From assembly GCA_029706075.1 (NCBI GenBank), contig JAINUG010000721.1:1-64000 (forward strand): a stretch of 64,000 bases of DNA, written 5' to 3'. The notes beneath the pieces were generated by a model. That model had not been told where the DNA came from. It worked only from the letters and a program-made list of their open reading frames with translations, and ran no database searches. Source of the stretch: Aldrovandia affinis. Lineage: Eukaryota; Chordata; Actinopteri; Notacanthiformes; Halosauridae. Positions 23,291 through 34,790 of the stretch are shown in pieces (the stretch's first letter is position 1; each line of letters opens with the position of its first letter). The translations under genes and the position numbers were made by a program.

Positions 23291-25060
23291 TGTATATTTG
23301 TACAATAGAGACTTTTATTTAAGATTCAAATATGTGTAAATGATTTTTAAATATAATTCAGTGGTGTGTTATTGTATGGCATATTTCAGTTTAATTTGAG
23401 GAAGGTTAAAGTAAGACTTTGAAGCAGGTTTCTCTTAATACAAATCTGGTCAGAATTTAAATTTGTTCTTTAGACTCAAACTCTGTATCAGGAATTTGAT
23501 TATGTAAAAACCAAAATAACAAAAAGGTTTGCTTGATGAAATTGTTTGAATTTGTCTTCATACGTGTGACCAGTTGAAGCAGTGATGTGAGTACACCAAG
23601 GGACCTTTGTATTAATAAAATCAAATCACAAATACATATATTCAGTGCCCTCCAGAATTATTGCCACCCTTGGTAAAGATGAGCAAAAAAGGCTATGAAA
23701 AAAACTTTATCTTACTAAAAATATGAGAAATCTAAATTTTAATTGAAGTAAAATTATTCAAAGGAAAAAACATCCTTGTCAAAAAAGTTTTTTTTCCTCA
23801 AAGCATTGTGTGTCACAATTATTGGCACCCTTAGAAATTCATATGAACAAAATCTAAATGAAGTATATTAATATCTATATTCTATTGCTTTAGGTTCACC
23901 TGAGTCTTTAGGAAGTGGTCATCCATGACTTCCTGTTTCACTGGGGTATAAATATAAGGCGAAACTCCCTTAGCCATCCTTCAACATGGGGAAGATCAGA
24001 GAATACATAAATGAAATGAGACAAAAGGTTGTTAACTTTAATAAATCAGGCAATGGCCATTAAAGAAATTGCTTTCCGCCTGAAAATACCCATCTCTACT
24101 ATTAGGGCAATAATTAAGAAGTTTAAAACAACTGGAGCTGTGACGAACTTGTGGGCGCAGTGATCATTAATGCTTAGGAAGTTCCACTATTCTATTCATT
24201 TTGATGTATAATAATCCATATCTACAAACCCTTGCCTTTTCCTGAATGTTTTTGGGGGATTCATTAATGTAGGGCTTGAGCTTTGAATGGCAGGTTCTCT
24301 GGCAGATTTAGGATCCTTCACCCTAATCCTGGACATCCCCTATAGAGCTTAATCTGTTTCAGACTGGACAGGGGGCACTTGTTCATTGTTGGCAACCACA
24401 GGCAAACCAGCTGCATGTCAGAGAAGGTAACTGGGTGCTGAAATCTGAGTTACTCAAATTCTGTAGTTGAAATGTACTGAGCCTGTTATTCTATTGTAAA
24501 CATTAACTAATGTTATTGTCTTATACAGACTGCAGGGCCGCCCACTCACACTCTGAGATTGAGTCTCACGCTCTTCACCCATTTCACACGCTCTCACACC
24601 ACACCTGCACTTTCTCACACATTTCTTACCCAAATCTTGTGAAAGAAGGCAACATTGATCCAAATCCTGTATGTCTATGGTTCACACTCTACAGTTGGGG
24701 TTGTTTTGAGAAGTGGTCGCTAGTCCACCTATAAAAAGCCACTTTCTTCACAAGCCTTTTCCTCTTTGAGTCAAAGGTACTAAAAGGAATACAACCAGAT
24801 ACGTTGAAACGTTGCTGTTTCACATTATCATAATGAGATGGCCCACTGCATGGCTTTTAAACTTAGTATAACAGCAAAAGCGTAGTAGCCACTGGTGTTC
24901 CACCAAACCCGCATGGCTTGTTAACAGTAATACGGGTTGGCACACAGACAGCAGAGAAATGCAGTGAAATGGTTTTATTTCGAAACAAATGCACTGACTG
25001 TCACACTTCCTGGTTCCCTGGGCCACTGGTCTCTCTCACTGTGAGGAATGCCAACATTGC
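23291..25060. other. 3' flank of gene A, paralogous to 45146-46735
   Basis: Sequence shared with unit B, starting acaatagagacttttattta. It contains a truncated Tc1 (23643-24165) and then 24170-24750 of shared non-coding DNA with short unremarkable open frames. Unit-specific sequence follows from about 24755. No gene recognised. Confidence 0.75.
23643..24165 (+). mobile_element. Truncated Tc1/mariner 5' end
   Basis: Terminus cagtgccctccagaattatt followed by the N-terminal start of a transposase (MGKIREYINEM, then KVVNFNKSGNGH) broken by stops. The same truncated insert is in unit B (45587-46120), so it predates the A/B duplication. Confidence 0.8.
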
Positions 25061-25235
25061 CCTCTGTCAGAAACTCAGTGCTCTCTGTGTGCAGAGCGTC
25101 ATACAGCCAGTAGAGGGCGCTGTGACACCACACATCTCTCACTGTGTCTGGAAGTTTTCTCTCTGCTCTCCTGATTTCTCTCTGGGACTTCCCAGTGCTG
25201 ACTGCCTCATCACCCTGACTGACCCCGCCTGGCTC

Positions 25236-25410
25236 CGCCCCATTCACCCAATAACCAAATACAACACGCTCTGGGAGTTGAGAGAAATTCCACCGTGCTG
25301 TGTGGTTATTGGGACTGTGAGTGCAGGTCTACATTAGACTGAGGTCCTGTAGTTACTCATATGTGTGAGTAAGCAATATTGTGTGTCAATTCTACAGGTT
25401 TTAAAGAGGA
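25236..25410. repeat. 175-bp duplicated segment (copy at 29155-29330)
   Basis: From cattcacccaataaccaaat through gtgtgtcaattctacag to ggacttgcact, the two copies differ at few positions. They lie 3.9 kb apart on the same strand, on either side of the gene B leader region. Confidence 0.85.
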
Positions 25411-25579
25411 CTTGCACTATACTGTAATAAAGTTATGCAGTGCAAAGAAAATCATATTTTTATACTTTCAAAATAAGGTTATAAACTGCCCTCCTTTCCT
25501 TTGCCTTCCTCTGTCCGACTGCCCGGAAGTAGCCCCGCACCCGATCCTTCACCATCTCCCACCACTCTGTCGGGGAGTC

Positions 25580-26400
25580 AAAAAAGGTGTTTTAAAGTGA
25601 CCCACTCCAGGTATCATCTCGAGAAGGAGAGGCACACTTTGGGGTCCTGGAGATGGCTGGTATTCATCCTCCAGGGACCCCTACCCACCGTGATGGTCTT
25701 CTCCCAGTCCATGGACACGGTCACCCTGTGGTGGTGCACTGCTCTGATGGCATAGGAGCGCACTCTCAGGCCCGGAGAGAGCAAAAACATGTCTATTCTG
25801 GAGAAGGAGGCGCCAGAGGAACTCACCCACATGTAGTAATCCCTGCTGGATCAATCCCTCCTTAGTCTGCTGTGGTCCTCATCCCGAAGGGCACAGTTGA
25901 AATCCCCCCCACGACCACTGGCATACGGGGGGTGATTAATGATCTGATTAATAATGCCTCTCGGCCTCGCTAGTAGGGCCATACACGTTGATCACCCGGA
26001 GTGGGGAACCCCTAACGTCGAGGTCGGTGACGAGGATTCGCCCACTCTCTACTCTAATCTCAGATGATGTTATTCTGACATAGGGGTTGTTGATCAACGT
26101 GCCGACCCCATCAGCTCGAGATATGTTTGAGCCAGACCAGAGAGAGTCTCCCCTTCTCCATCCCTCCCTCAGACTGTCATCCATGGAGCGGAAGGGAATC
26201 CCACACTCCTGTAGGAGGATGACGTCCGAGGGCAGCTGTTGCAGGATGGAGAAGACTGCATGTTGTTTGTTTGGTTCTTTGATGCGTCGGGTATTGATCG
26301 ATGTCATTGTGATAGACATGGGGGGGGAATAAAAAATAATAATAATACAGGGGGAAATTATTGCAGGGGTGGAGAACTGAACCAGTTTTATTGGGTTTGG
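25580..26400 (-). mobile_element. LINE endonuclease fragment, minus strand
   Basis: The reading 26403-25948 holds an APE-type endonuclease: MTSINTRRI, SDVILLQECGIPF, LINVYGP-like RVINVYGPTSE. Beyond a frame break it continues with GDFNCA and SRIDMFLLSPGL, VSMDW (to 25614). The motif set fits a Tx1/L1-type LINE. RT is absent. Confidence 0.75.
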
Positions 26401-26643
26401 CATATGTCTTTACAGAGCTGGTTTAAACGGTCAATGACTGTATCTGGTTTTGATGGGCACCTCTCCGCCCCCTGGCTAGGTCTGCTCACCTGTTCTCCCC
26501 TAGCACCGCCTGGCAAGGGCCGCCCTGGAGAGGCTGGGCCGATGGATTCTGGCCCTGGGGCCCCCTTTTGTCCAGAGGCAGAGGGCCCTTGGATGGGATC
26601 TTTTGGTTCTCTGCCTGTTTGGGGCTTTTGGTGGGGATTGTGG

Positions 26644-26845
26644 ATACACACAAGATATGTGATTAGATACACACAGGATATGTGATTAGATACACACAGG
26701 ATATGTGATTAGATACACACAGGATATGTGATTAGATACACACAGGATATGTGATTAGATACACACAGGATATGTGATTAGATACACACAGGATATGTGA
26801 TTAGATACACACAGGATATGTGATTAGATACACACAGGATATGTG
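26644..26845. repeat. 23-bp minisatellite, about 9 copies
   Basis: Unit atacacacaggatatgtgattag repeated almost perfectly; only the first copy has aagat for gggat-like variation. Just left of it the LINE-related sequence 26400-26640 ends. Confidence 0.97.
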
Positions 26846-27114
26846 TATTTACAACTCTGTGCAAAATGAATGGCCAGAAAATGACATATTGTAGCAGTGG
26901 ACGCCACAGAATCAAGAGTCATGAGTCTTTCCTTTTCCATTTCAGCAGCACTTCTTTATCAGAATAAAGCGTGTAGCACAGGGGAAGTACAGAGCATAAG
27001 CACAGAATCACACGGGGCACACTCACAACCCATTCACACACAATGATGGTTGTTCGACACATGTACACATTCACACATCATTCTCAACAGGGTAAAAGGG
27101 GCTTTCATTCCAGA

Positions 27115-27245
27115 CATATACTACCGGTCAAAAGTTTTAGAACACCGCCATTTTCCAGTTTTTACTGAAATGTAAGCTGTTCAAGTCCAGTGAATAACCT
27201 GAAATGGTACAAAGGTAAACGGTAAACTGCCAGAGGTAAAAATAA
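27115..27245 (+). mobile_element. Tc1-like terminus fragment
   Basis: ctaccggtcaaaagttttag followed by aacacc resembles the outer end of a fish Tc1-like element. Only about 130 bp remain before unrelated sequence. Confidence 0.5.
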
Positions 27246-28164
27246 ACTTATATGGTGGCAAATGAAGGCACATCATGTCAGAGAACTTAATTATATAACC
27301 CACCTGTGTGCAAGCAGAAACCAAGGAAGGAGAACATTCAGAGCTGATCGGGGAACCGAGTGTCTGAGCGAATCTGAGCGAACAGAATTTTGCGCATGGA
27401 AGTTTTGCGCATAGAAGTTTGGCGGATTCCGTGTCTTATCACGATAAGATGTATAACCGAAAATACTTTAAACACAATTCTAATCAACAACATTGTGAGG
27501 TAGAACACAGATTGGGTTTTTTAGCTTGGAGTTGGAGTGGCGAGCGGGATAGCAGAGCTCATTTCAAGGGTGGCAGCTGGCTGGATTTCTTAAATGGTAG
27601 CAATTGATTTTAATTTTAATTTTGTGGGCATAATACAAAAAAAACGACTTATCAGTCTCTGTAATCGTTTGATCATCTTAAAATAAACTAGATTCTTTGA
27701 CTATTATATTTATATTTTAATTTGATGGCGCTTGTTTTTTTTATTGTTGCGTCATTTTTTATTTAATTGACCGACACCTGGGTTCAAAAAGGTTGAGTTT
27801 ACTATATTTAAAAAAATGATCTCTTTGAGTTGTAGAATTACATTTCATATTGTTAAGACCTAACGTATGCATGGCAACTATGCATAGCCTACGTTATTCC
27901 ACTATAACGACTCACTTTTCGACCATGTTTTGTTGCGAACGTGTTCTTTATGTGGCGAGCGGGATAGCAGAGCTCATTTCAAGAGTGGCTGCTGCCACCC
28001 CGTGCCACCCTTGTGGCCGCGCCCCTGGTTGTGGACTTTGTCCCTGGCCATTGAGACAGTCTGCTTAGGTGCTTAAGCCATTTTCAACAATTGTCGAAGC
28101 TTCTAAGGTCTAACGCAGACGGCTTTCACAACAATTTGATTAAAATAAAGGCTTTTCTGACGGA

Positions 28165-28222
28165 ATGGAAATACACGTGCTGTTGGGATTTATGCTGTGC
28201 AGCACCCACGCTACCTCTGCAA
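28165..28222 (+). CDS. Gene B exon 1, signal peptide
   Basis: 58 bp. ATG opens [19 protein letters not shown], a short hydrophobic signal peptide, ending in phase 1 before gtaaga. It differs from the gene C leader at a single position (acc versus acg). A second, incomplete copy of the exon end and intron start lies at 30178-30320. Confidence 0.88.
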
Positions 28223-28410
28223 GTAAGATTCAGTGCATAAGATGTTTTAATGTGTTTTGTAGAGAAAATAGTAACTTTATCGGAATATGATTTCCTGGAA
28301 TATGGGTTCCGTTTTACACTGAAGTTTGAATGTGACAGAAGAGTCACAAATGTGACAAATCAAAATATAAATATAATAGTCATAGAATCTAGTTGATTTT
28401 AAGATGATCA

Positions 28411-28668
28411 GGCCTCCCGCGTGGTCCAGTGGTTACAACGTTCGACACTGGCCACGGAGACCGGAGAATCTCCCCGAACGGGTCGGCTCACGACGAGTGT
28501 TGTCTCGGAGGAGGCAGCGCTAGGCCCTTGTCACTGCCGGTCACAGGACTACGGCAGCGAACTATAGGGGTAGGGGGATTGAACTATAAGCACACGGGTA
28601 ATTGGCTATCAAATTGGGAGAAAACGGGGTAAAAATCTGAAAATAAAATGTTTAAACATTTTTTAAAA
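28411..28668 (+). mobile_element. tRNA-Glu-like SINE
   Basis: Head gcctcccgcgtggtccagtg, then gttacaacgttcgac, like a tRNA-Glu 5' half. The box B region is partly deleted compared with 57673-58029. Flanked by aagatgatca and aagattatca, a near-perfect 10-bp target duplication. Tail ends in an A-rich stretch. Confidence 0.85.
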
Positions 28669-29483
28669 AAGATTATCAAACGATTACAGAGACAGTATTT
28701 TTATTTAGCTATTTTTATTATGCCCACAAAATTAAAATAGCAAAATCAATTGCTACCATTTAAGAAATTCAGCCAGCTGCCACCCTTGAAATGAGCTCTG
28801 CTATCCCGCTCGCCACTCCAAGCAAAAATAAAAACCCAAACTGTGCTGTCCCTCACAATGTTGTTGATTAAAATTGTCTTATCGTAATAAGACACGGAAT
28901 CCGCCAAACTTCTATGCGCAAAACCTCCATGCGCAAAATTCTGTTCGCTCAGATTCGCTCAGACACTCGGTTCCCCGATCAGCTCTGAATGTTCTCCTTC
29001 CTTGGTTTCTGCTTGCACACAGGTGGGTTATATAATTAAGTTCTCTGAAATGATGGGCCTTCATTTGCCACCATATAAGTTTATTTGTGAATGAGTACAA
29101 TAACTTTGTTCACAATGGAACCTTTAGCAGGATATGTAACGAATGTGGCTCCGCCGCATTCACCCAATAACCAAATACAACACGCTCTGGGAGTTGAGAG
29201 AAATTCCACCATGCTGTGTGGTTATGGGGACTGTGAGTGCAGGTCTACATTAGACTGAGGTCCTGTAGTTACTCATATGTGTGAGTAAGCAATATTGTGT
29301 GTCAATTCTACAGGGTTTAAAGTGGACTTGCACTAAAATGGCCGCTCAAAGGAATTGTGACTGGTATGGGCAAAGTCCACCTCTTTCAACATCACCTTTG
29401 TCTGAAGCAACATTTGTATTGCGTTGTTACTGTGAAGGCACTTCCTGCATCGTATGTGGCATGCTCCTATCAGTGTGTGTGTG

Positions 29484-29785
29484 AGCCCCTTAACCACTGC
29501 ACCTCTGTGACACCCTAATGACACCCCCACTTCAGCCCCTTAACCACTGCACCTCTGTGACACCCTAATGACACCCCCACTTCAGCCCCTTAACCACTGC
29601 GCCTCTGTGACACCCTAATGACACCCCACTTCAGCCCCTTAACCACTGCACCTCTGTGACACCCTAATGACACCCCCACTTCAGCCCCTTAACCACTGCG
29701 CCTCTGTGACACCCTAATGACACCCCCACTTCAGCCCCTTAACCACTGCACCTCTGTGACACCCTAATGACACCCCCACTTCAGC
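29484..29785. repeat. 50-bp minisatellite, 6 copies
   Basis: Unit starting agccccttaaccactgcacc, ending tgacacccccacttc. Copies are nearly identical (gca/gcg variant, one 1-bp deletion). Units are contiguous without spacers. Confidence 0.96.
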
Positions 29786-30177
29786 CCCCGTTTTGCCCTC
29801 AGTTTCTCCTAGGTGTGGGTTATCTGTAAATGATAAATGAGCCGTTGCTTGTCACAGAGAGCGCAGTATACAAAGCTGTGACACTGGGTTTTTTGAGGGG
29901 TAAAATTAACTCTTTATTTAACACCCAGAGGTACAAGAGTTACTGATGAACCCTGTTACTGAGACACACAGACTCAGCTCCCTCTCTAATACACGTTTGT
30001 GCTGGTTTTTAGGCAAAGCAGGTTTTTTACACTTATTTTCCACCAGCACTGTTTGGAACTTCACTCATCCTTAGAAGCTCTGCTGTTGCACTTTCTCTTG
30101 GCAGTGAGTCTGTTTGGGACGCTGTGTGGTTTTGTGACTTATTTGTAACAGGAGACTCAAAACCCACCTCTTCAGAC

Positions 30178-30450
30178 TCCACGCTACCTCTGCAAGTAAG
30201 ATTCAGTGCATAAGATGATTTGAATGTGTTTTGTAGAGAAAAGAGTAACTTTATCGGAATATGATTTCCTGGAATATGGGTTCCGTTTACACTGAAGTTT
30301 GAATGTGACAGAAGAGTATATTATTCACGTGGCGATGATTAGAAAGAAAGAAAGATAAAAATAATGATATAATTATAGTTTTTGTAGTTGATAGAACGTA
30401 CGTAGTAGTATTTAAAGCATATGTGTTCGGTTCAGAGATATTTGTCATTC
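30178..30450 (+). pseudogene. Partial duplicate of class I exon 1 end and intron 1 start
   Basis: cacgctacctctgcaagtaa and the following 270 bp match the exon 1/intron 1 junctions of gene B (28207-28345) and especially gene C (47452-47690). The 5' part of the exon is replaced by other sequence ending cttcagactcc. 30743-30800 continues the unit C homology after a SINE, so this may be the original gene B position, with the intact leader at 28165 a second copy. Confidence 0.75.
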
Positions 30451-30530
30451 GTTTGTCATAATGTCACACGCCCAGTTCTGGACCACACCTGCCTGGCACC
30501 AGTAGGGTTGTTCTGCGACAGCCATCGGCT

Positions 30531-30741
30531 GGCAGTGTTAGCATAATGGGTAGGGAGTTGGGCTTGTAACGCAAAGGTTGCAGGTTCAATTCCCAGGTGG
30601 GGTCACTGCCGTTGTACCCTTGAGCAAGGTACCTGGATTGCTTCAGTTAATATCCAGCTGTATAAATGGATTGTATGTAAAGAAATGTAAACTGTAAGTC
30701 GCTCTGGATAAGAGCGTCTGCTAAATGCCTGTAATGTAATG
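30531..30741 (+). mobile_element. tRNA-derived SINE with tgtaatg tail
   Basis: Head ggcagtgttagcataatggg, box B-like gcaggttcaattcccaggtg, body with cttgagcaaggtac, tail gtcgctctggataagagcgt and cctgtaatgtaatg. Unit C lacks it at the matching place (47705), so it is private to unit B. Confidence 0.88.
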
Positions 30742-30969
30742 TTCCACTTCCGCTCAGTTCGCTAATACGCGCTACAGTTAACTGCCTGAATAAAGGCGGC
30801 ACTTGAGTGAATCGCGTCTTACCTGTTCTCACGTGTCTGTTCTTCCTAGTTTGCACTTCTAGCTGTTTCAGGGTTTTTTTTTGTCTCTTTGTAAAGCGCC
30901 ATGGGTTGTTCGTAAGAAGAGCGCTATACAAGAGCTTTCTCCTATTGTATTATATTGTTTAGTGCGTTC

Positions 30970-31950
30970 AGTCGTCAATGGCGTGCAGTGAAACAAATAG
31001 GTGTGGCCTCTCAGAGCAGGACGGTAAACACAATAACATAAATAACACGTTCGTAACAAACCCCTGTTTGTTTTGTAAGTGATATAATGTATTTAGTAGA
31101 TATGAAATGATTTCGTTTATAATGTTTATCTGGAAAAAAAGTTTTTCTACGTTCATGGCCGAAAAGTGAGTCGTTATAGTGGAATAACGTGCATAGTTGG
31201 CATGCATACGTTAGGTCTTAACAATATGAAATGTCATTCTACAACTCAAAGAGATTTTTTTAAATATAGAAAACTCAATCTTTTTGAACCCAGGTGTCGG
31301 TCAATTAAATAAAAAATGACGCAACAATAAAAAACAAGCGCCATTTAAAAACACCAAATGAAAAGATAAGTATAATAGTCATAGAATCTAGTTTATTTTA
31401 AGATTATCAAACGATTAGAGAGACTGATAAGTAGTTTTATTTATTTATTATGCCCACAAAATTCAAATTAGAATTAAAATCAATTGCTACCATTTAAGAA
31501 ATCCAGCCAGGGGCAGCTGCCACCCTTGAAATGAGCTCTGCTATGCCGCTCGCCACTCCAACTCCGAGCTAAAAAAAAACAAATGAATGTGCGCCTTGTT
31601 TTCCCCCTCTGGATCGCGCTCCAACTTTTCCGCACCTCCCGCACAAGCAAATCGCTCTCCTCTTTTGAGAAGCGCTCCTGGCGCAGCCGCGCAAATCTGT
31701 CATCCATGCCAGGAAATTGCCAATTTGCTATAGCGTCAGCGCACTGGTATTTAAAGGGGTAGAAAATAGGTGTTCTGATTGGCCATTATGAAACCAAACC
31801 CCCACCACACCCACATGTATTTTTAAAAAGTTAATCCAACCTCTTTTACAACTGCGCCGGAGGTGCGCTATCGTCCTAAATCACGAAATTACTTAAATTG
31901 CGTTAGACACGCCCTAAAGCGCCACCATCCTTACTTTGCGTCTGCGTTAC
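30970..31950 (-). mobile_element. DNA element with Myb/SANT-like start, minus strand
   Basis: The minus strand at 31707 opens MDDRFARLRQERFSKEES and continues DLLVREVRKSW, resembling the Myb-like accessory protein of PIF/Harbinger transposons, and then runs into non-homologous sequence. 31580-31940 matches 8964-9310 inverted; 31060-31500 matches 27480-27960 inverted. No transposase gene. Confidence 0.5.
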
Positions 31951-33190
31951 TGCGTTTCTTATCCAGTACCGCAGAGATGTGCTGCAAACAAAGTCATTGA
32001 AGAAGAGTATCAGTTTTTCACGTCTGGATATATTTAAACTAATAAATAGTATTTACTGTACTACATTATCAATCACGTGAGGGTGTCTGCCGATTGCCTG
32101 CCGCCAGGCTCTGTCTATGACCAGATAAGAGCCAGGTGTTGAGTTTCAGAATCGCATCGGCCAGTACTGTAAGCACAACTCTATTCAGACACAACACAGA
32201 AGTACATTGTATTTGGTTATGGTAGTGCCACAACAACCACCGCAACATAGGAAACGCACATCTGACCCAGGATGACATGGGATCACTGAAGTTTCAGTTT
32301 AGTTCAGTTTAGATTTCTCTCTGATGAAATGATGGTTGTGCCCCCCCCCTTCCCCCACACAGCCCCGACTTCAGAACTCGTCCCTGCGTCCCTGACCTCC
32401 AGAGCATTTCTTCTGCTCAATGTTACTGGAGCTATAAATACAGTTATAATTATCAGATCAGAAAAAAATCCATTATAATGAACAGAATAGAATAAATTCT
32501 GTTATAATGAACAGAATATAATAAATTCAGTGTAAATACAAGGGTTTATATAAAAAATACTATTATGATTATGCATGTACATAATTTAAAATAATAATTT
32601 AAAAAATCATAATCATTGTTAGATATAGTTAAATAAAATAAATGATGCTATGTTATACCTTGTATTAGTTTACAAGTTTATATTGAATTACGTTGTACAA
32701 GGGCTTTAATGTGCCACTAAGCACAGGGACTCAAGTACTATCCTGTTTTTTTCCAGTTATTGTTAAATTTTGCAGTAAAGGTGAACATTGAACCAAAGGC
32801 TTATACCAAATGTTTTGGTCCGAGTACATAAACCATTACACCACTGTTGTGTGCTATAACGTGCATTATCAATATTAATATTCTGTCTCATATTCATATG
32901 CTTTTGTGATTGGCTCTTATAATCCTGTAGGAATGTGGAAGTGAGTTTGTACAAAAAAACTGGAAACGGAACGTTTGTAGTTTGTGATTTAGTGTGTATT
33001 GGTGCGGCTGTCTGGCTGTCTTAGAAACTGTGAGTAGATTATTTTACGATATTTAGAAATTGTGAGTAGATAATATTACGATATTTAGAAATGAGGATGG
33101 AAATAAATAAGCCTGATATGAGATATTAAGGTTCATATCTGAAAAGTTGCTTTGGCCTTCATGTTGTATTTGGCACTTTGCAGTTCTAAC
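31951..33190. other. Gene B intron 1, nothing recognised
   Basis: AT-rich intron. The last 280 bp (from 32918, ataatcctgtaggaatgtgg) match the gene C intron at 53734-54020 and lack the Tc1 found there. No gene seen in 31951-32917. Confidence 0.7.
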
Positions 33191-33210
33191 AAACATGTTT
33201 CTGTCCACAG

Positions 33211-33471
33211 CCACTCACTCTCTGAAGTACTTCTTCACTGGTGTCACAGCGGGTATAGACCTCCCAGAATTCACTGCTGTGGGTCTGGTGGATGATGAGC
33301 CGTTAGAGTACTACGACAGCAACATGACGAGTGTTATCCCCAAGACTGAGTGGTTGGAAAAATTAGTGGACCAGCAGTACTGGGATGAACGGACTCAGAG
33401 AGTGCGTGGTTTCCAGCCGTTCTTCAAAGCCTATATTGAAAAATTTATGCGACACTTCAGCCAGACTCAGG
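33211..33471 (+). CDS. Gene B exon 2, alpha1 domain
   Basis: 261 bp, acceptor tctgtccacag, donor gtgagt, open. Identical to gene C for the first 112 bp, then differs in 17 codons, 15 of them changing the residue. Ends RHFSQTQG, so the N-glycosylation Asn is Ser (agc for aac). Confidence 0.92.
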
Positions 33472-33524
33472 GTGAGTAAACACACTTTGGCATTTTAAGA
33501 TTTCTTCCCTGTATAACTTGTTCC

Positions 33525-34603
33525 TGTAAGAAATATATTTCTTTTTTAAAGATTTAAAGTTTATTAATATTTTTACAAAACATATCACATCAATGATAGG
33601 ATCAAATAACCAAAAATCTACCATAGAAGCAAAAAAAACAACAACAAAAATAAAATAATCATAAAATATATATTTTATATCAACCATGCCAATAAGGACC
33701 TTTGGATGTTCAACCTAAATATTGTAGCCATCATAAAGACCTGTGTGTTCCCAGGAAAACACAGAGAAATAGACACACCCACTCACGAGCATATGTTCTC
33801 CCAGTGTACACAATAATCTATATTTATGTTGCGCTAACACCACACCTCAATCTCTGTTGCTAATGTACATTATATATCTTCCCCATTTGCAAATATATTT
33901 TTCTACCCTGTCATTCCTCCTGTATGATATTTGCTCATATGAAGTAACTTTACCAAGTTCTACGAACCAGTCCTGAGAAGAAGGGCTCCCCAGTGTCTTC
34001 CATCCCCTTATCAGAACCTGCCTTCCAGCCATGATACCAGTCAGGATCAAATCTGCATCGCCACAGTGGGCAACCTGCATAGGGTCTCCCAGTGTGTATA
34101 GCCTTGGACAGAAGGTCAAATCAGCCCCCGTCAGTTCTAGGATACGGTCATGGACCTGGTTACAAAAGTATTCAATTGCAGGGCATTCCCAGAGAGCCTG
34201 AATTAAGGTGCCCTCTGACGCTGGGTCCTGACACCTCCAGCACTTAGCTGTATCTTTAAGGCCAAGCCCGTACAGCCTTGATGGTGTCCAATAAAAGCGA
34301 TTGAGAATTTTAAATGATCTTATTTTAGAGTTTAAATAAATGTAATTCTGATGTCCTTAGACATGTTCAGAGAGTTTGGGCAGATTACATCCCCACTCTT
34401 CCATACTGAACGTCAGGTTCAGGTCCCTTTCCCATCTTATTTTTAATGCATTGGGTACTTTGATGCTCTCCAGGAAGATGTTAGAATAGTGAAATGAAGC
34501 CTCGTGTCCTGTTCCGTAGACCATGGTGATGCGAGCAAGCAGATCAGAGTGTTGAGGAGAAACCCTGGGTGAGCCAAATACCCCAGACAATAAATGCCTC
34601 ATC
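33525..34603 (-). mobile_element. L1-type LINE 3' end
   Basis: The minus-strand readings 34653-34357 ([36 protein letters not shown]) and 34119-33847 are the C-terminal region of L1 ORF2, with a Cys-rich piece between. An equivalent remnant frames the gene C intron 2 (54300-54445 and 59838-60134), so the insertion predates the B/C split. Confidence 0.78.
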
Positions 34604-34611
34604 TGTAAGTG

Positions 34612-34711
34612 CAAGCACGGATTAAGAACACGGAGGCCCATGGGCCGACACACAGTGAAGCCCCCAATCGAATTAACACTCGCAATTTACAAGTCCGTTT
34701 GGCAACAATCA

Positions 34712-34790
<79 letters not shown>

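Larger units (their letters stand above)
27245..29095. repeat. Inverted copies of a DNA element surrounding the gene B leader exon
   Basis: Left arm 27245-27700 (cacctgtgtgcaagcagaaa, ttggcggattccgtgtctta, gcaattgatttt) is repeated in reverse complement at 28670-29095, with the leader exon of gene B (28165) and a SINE in the loop. A further part (27480-27960) is inverted relative to 31060-31500. The family is not certain; it is connected with the Myb-like element at 30970-31950. Confidence 0.8.

Noticed and set aside
29484..29785. CRISPR-like direct repeats
   Set aside because: 50-bp units are head-to-tail with no spacers, in a vertebrate genome; a minisatellite.
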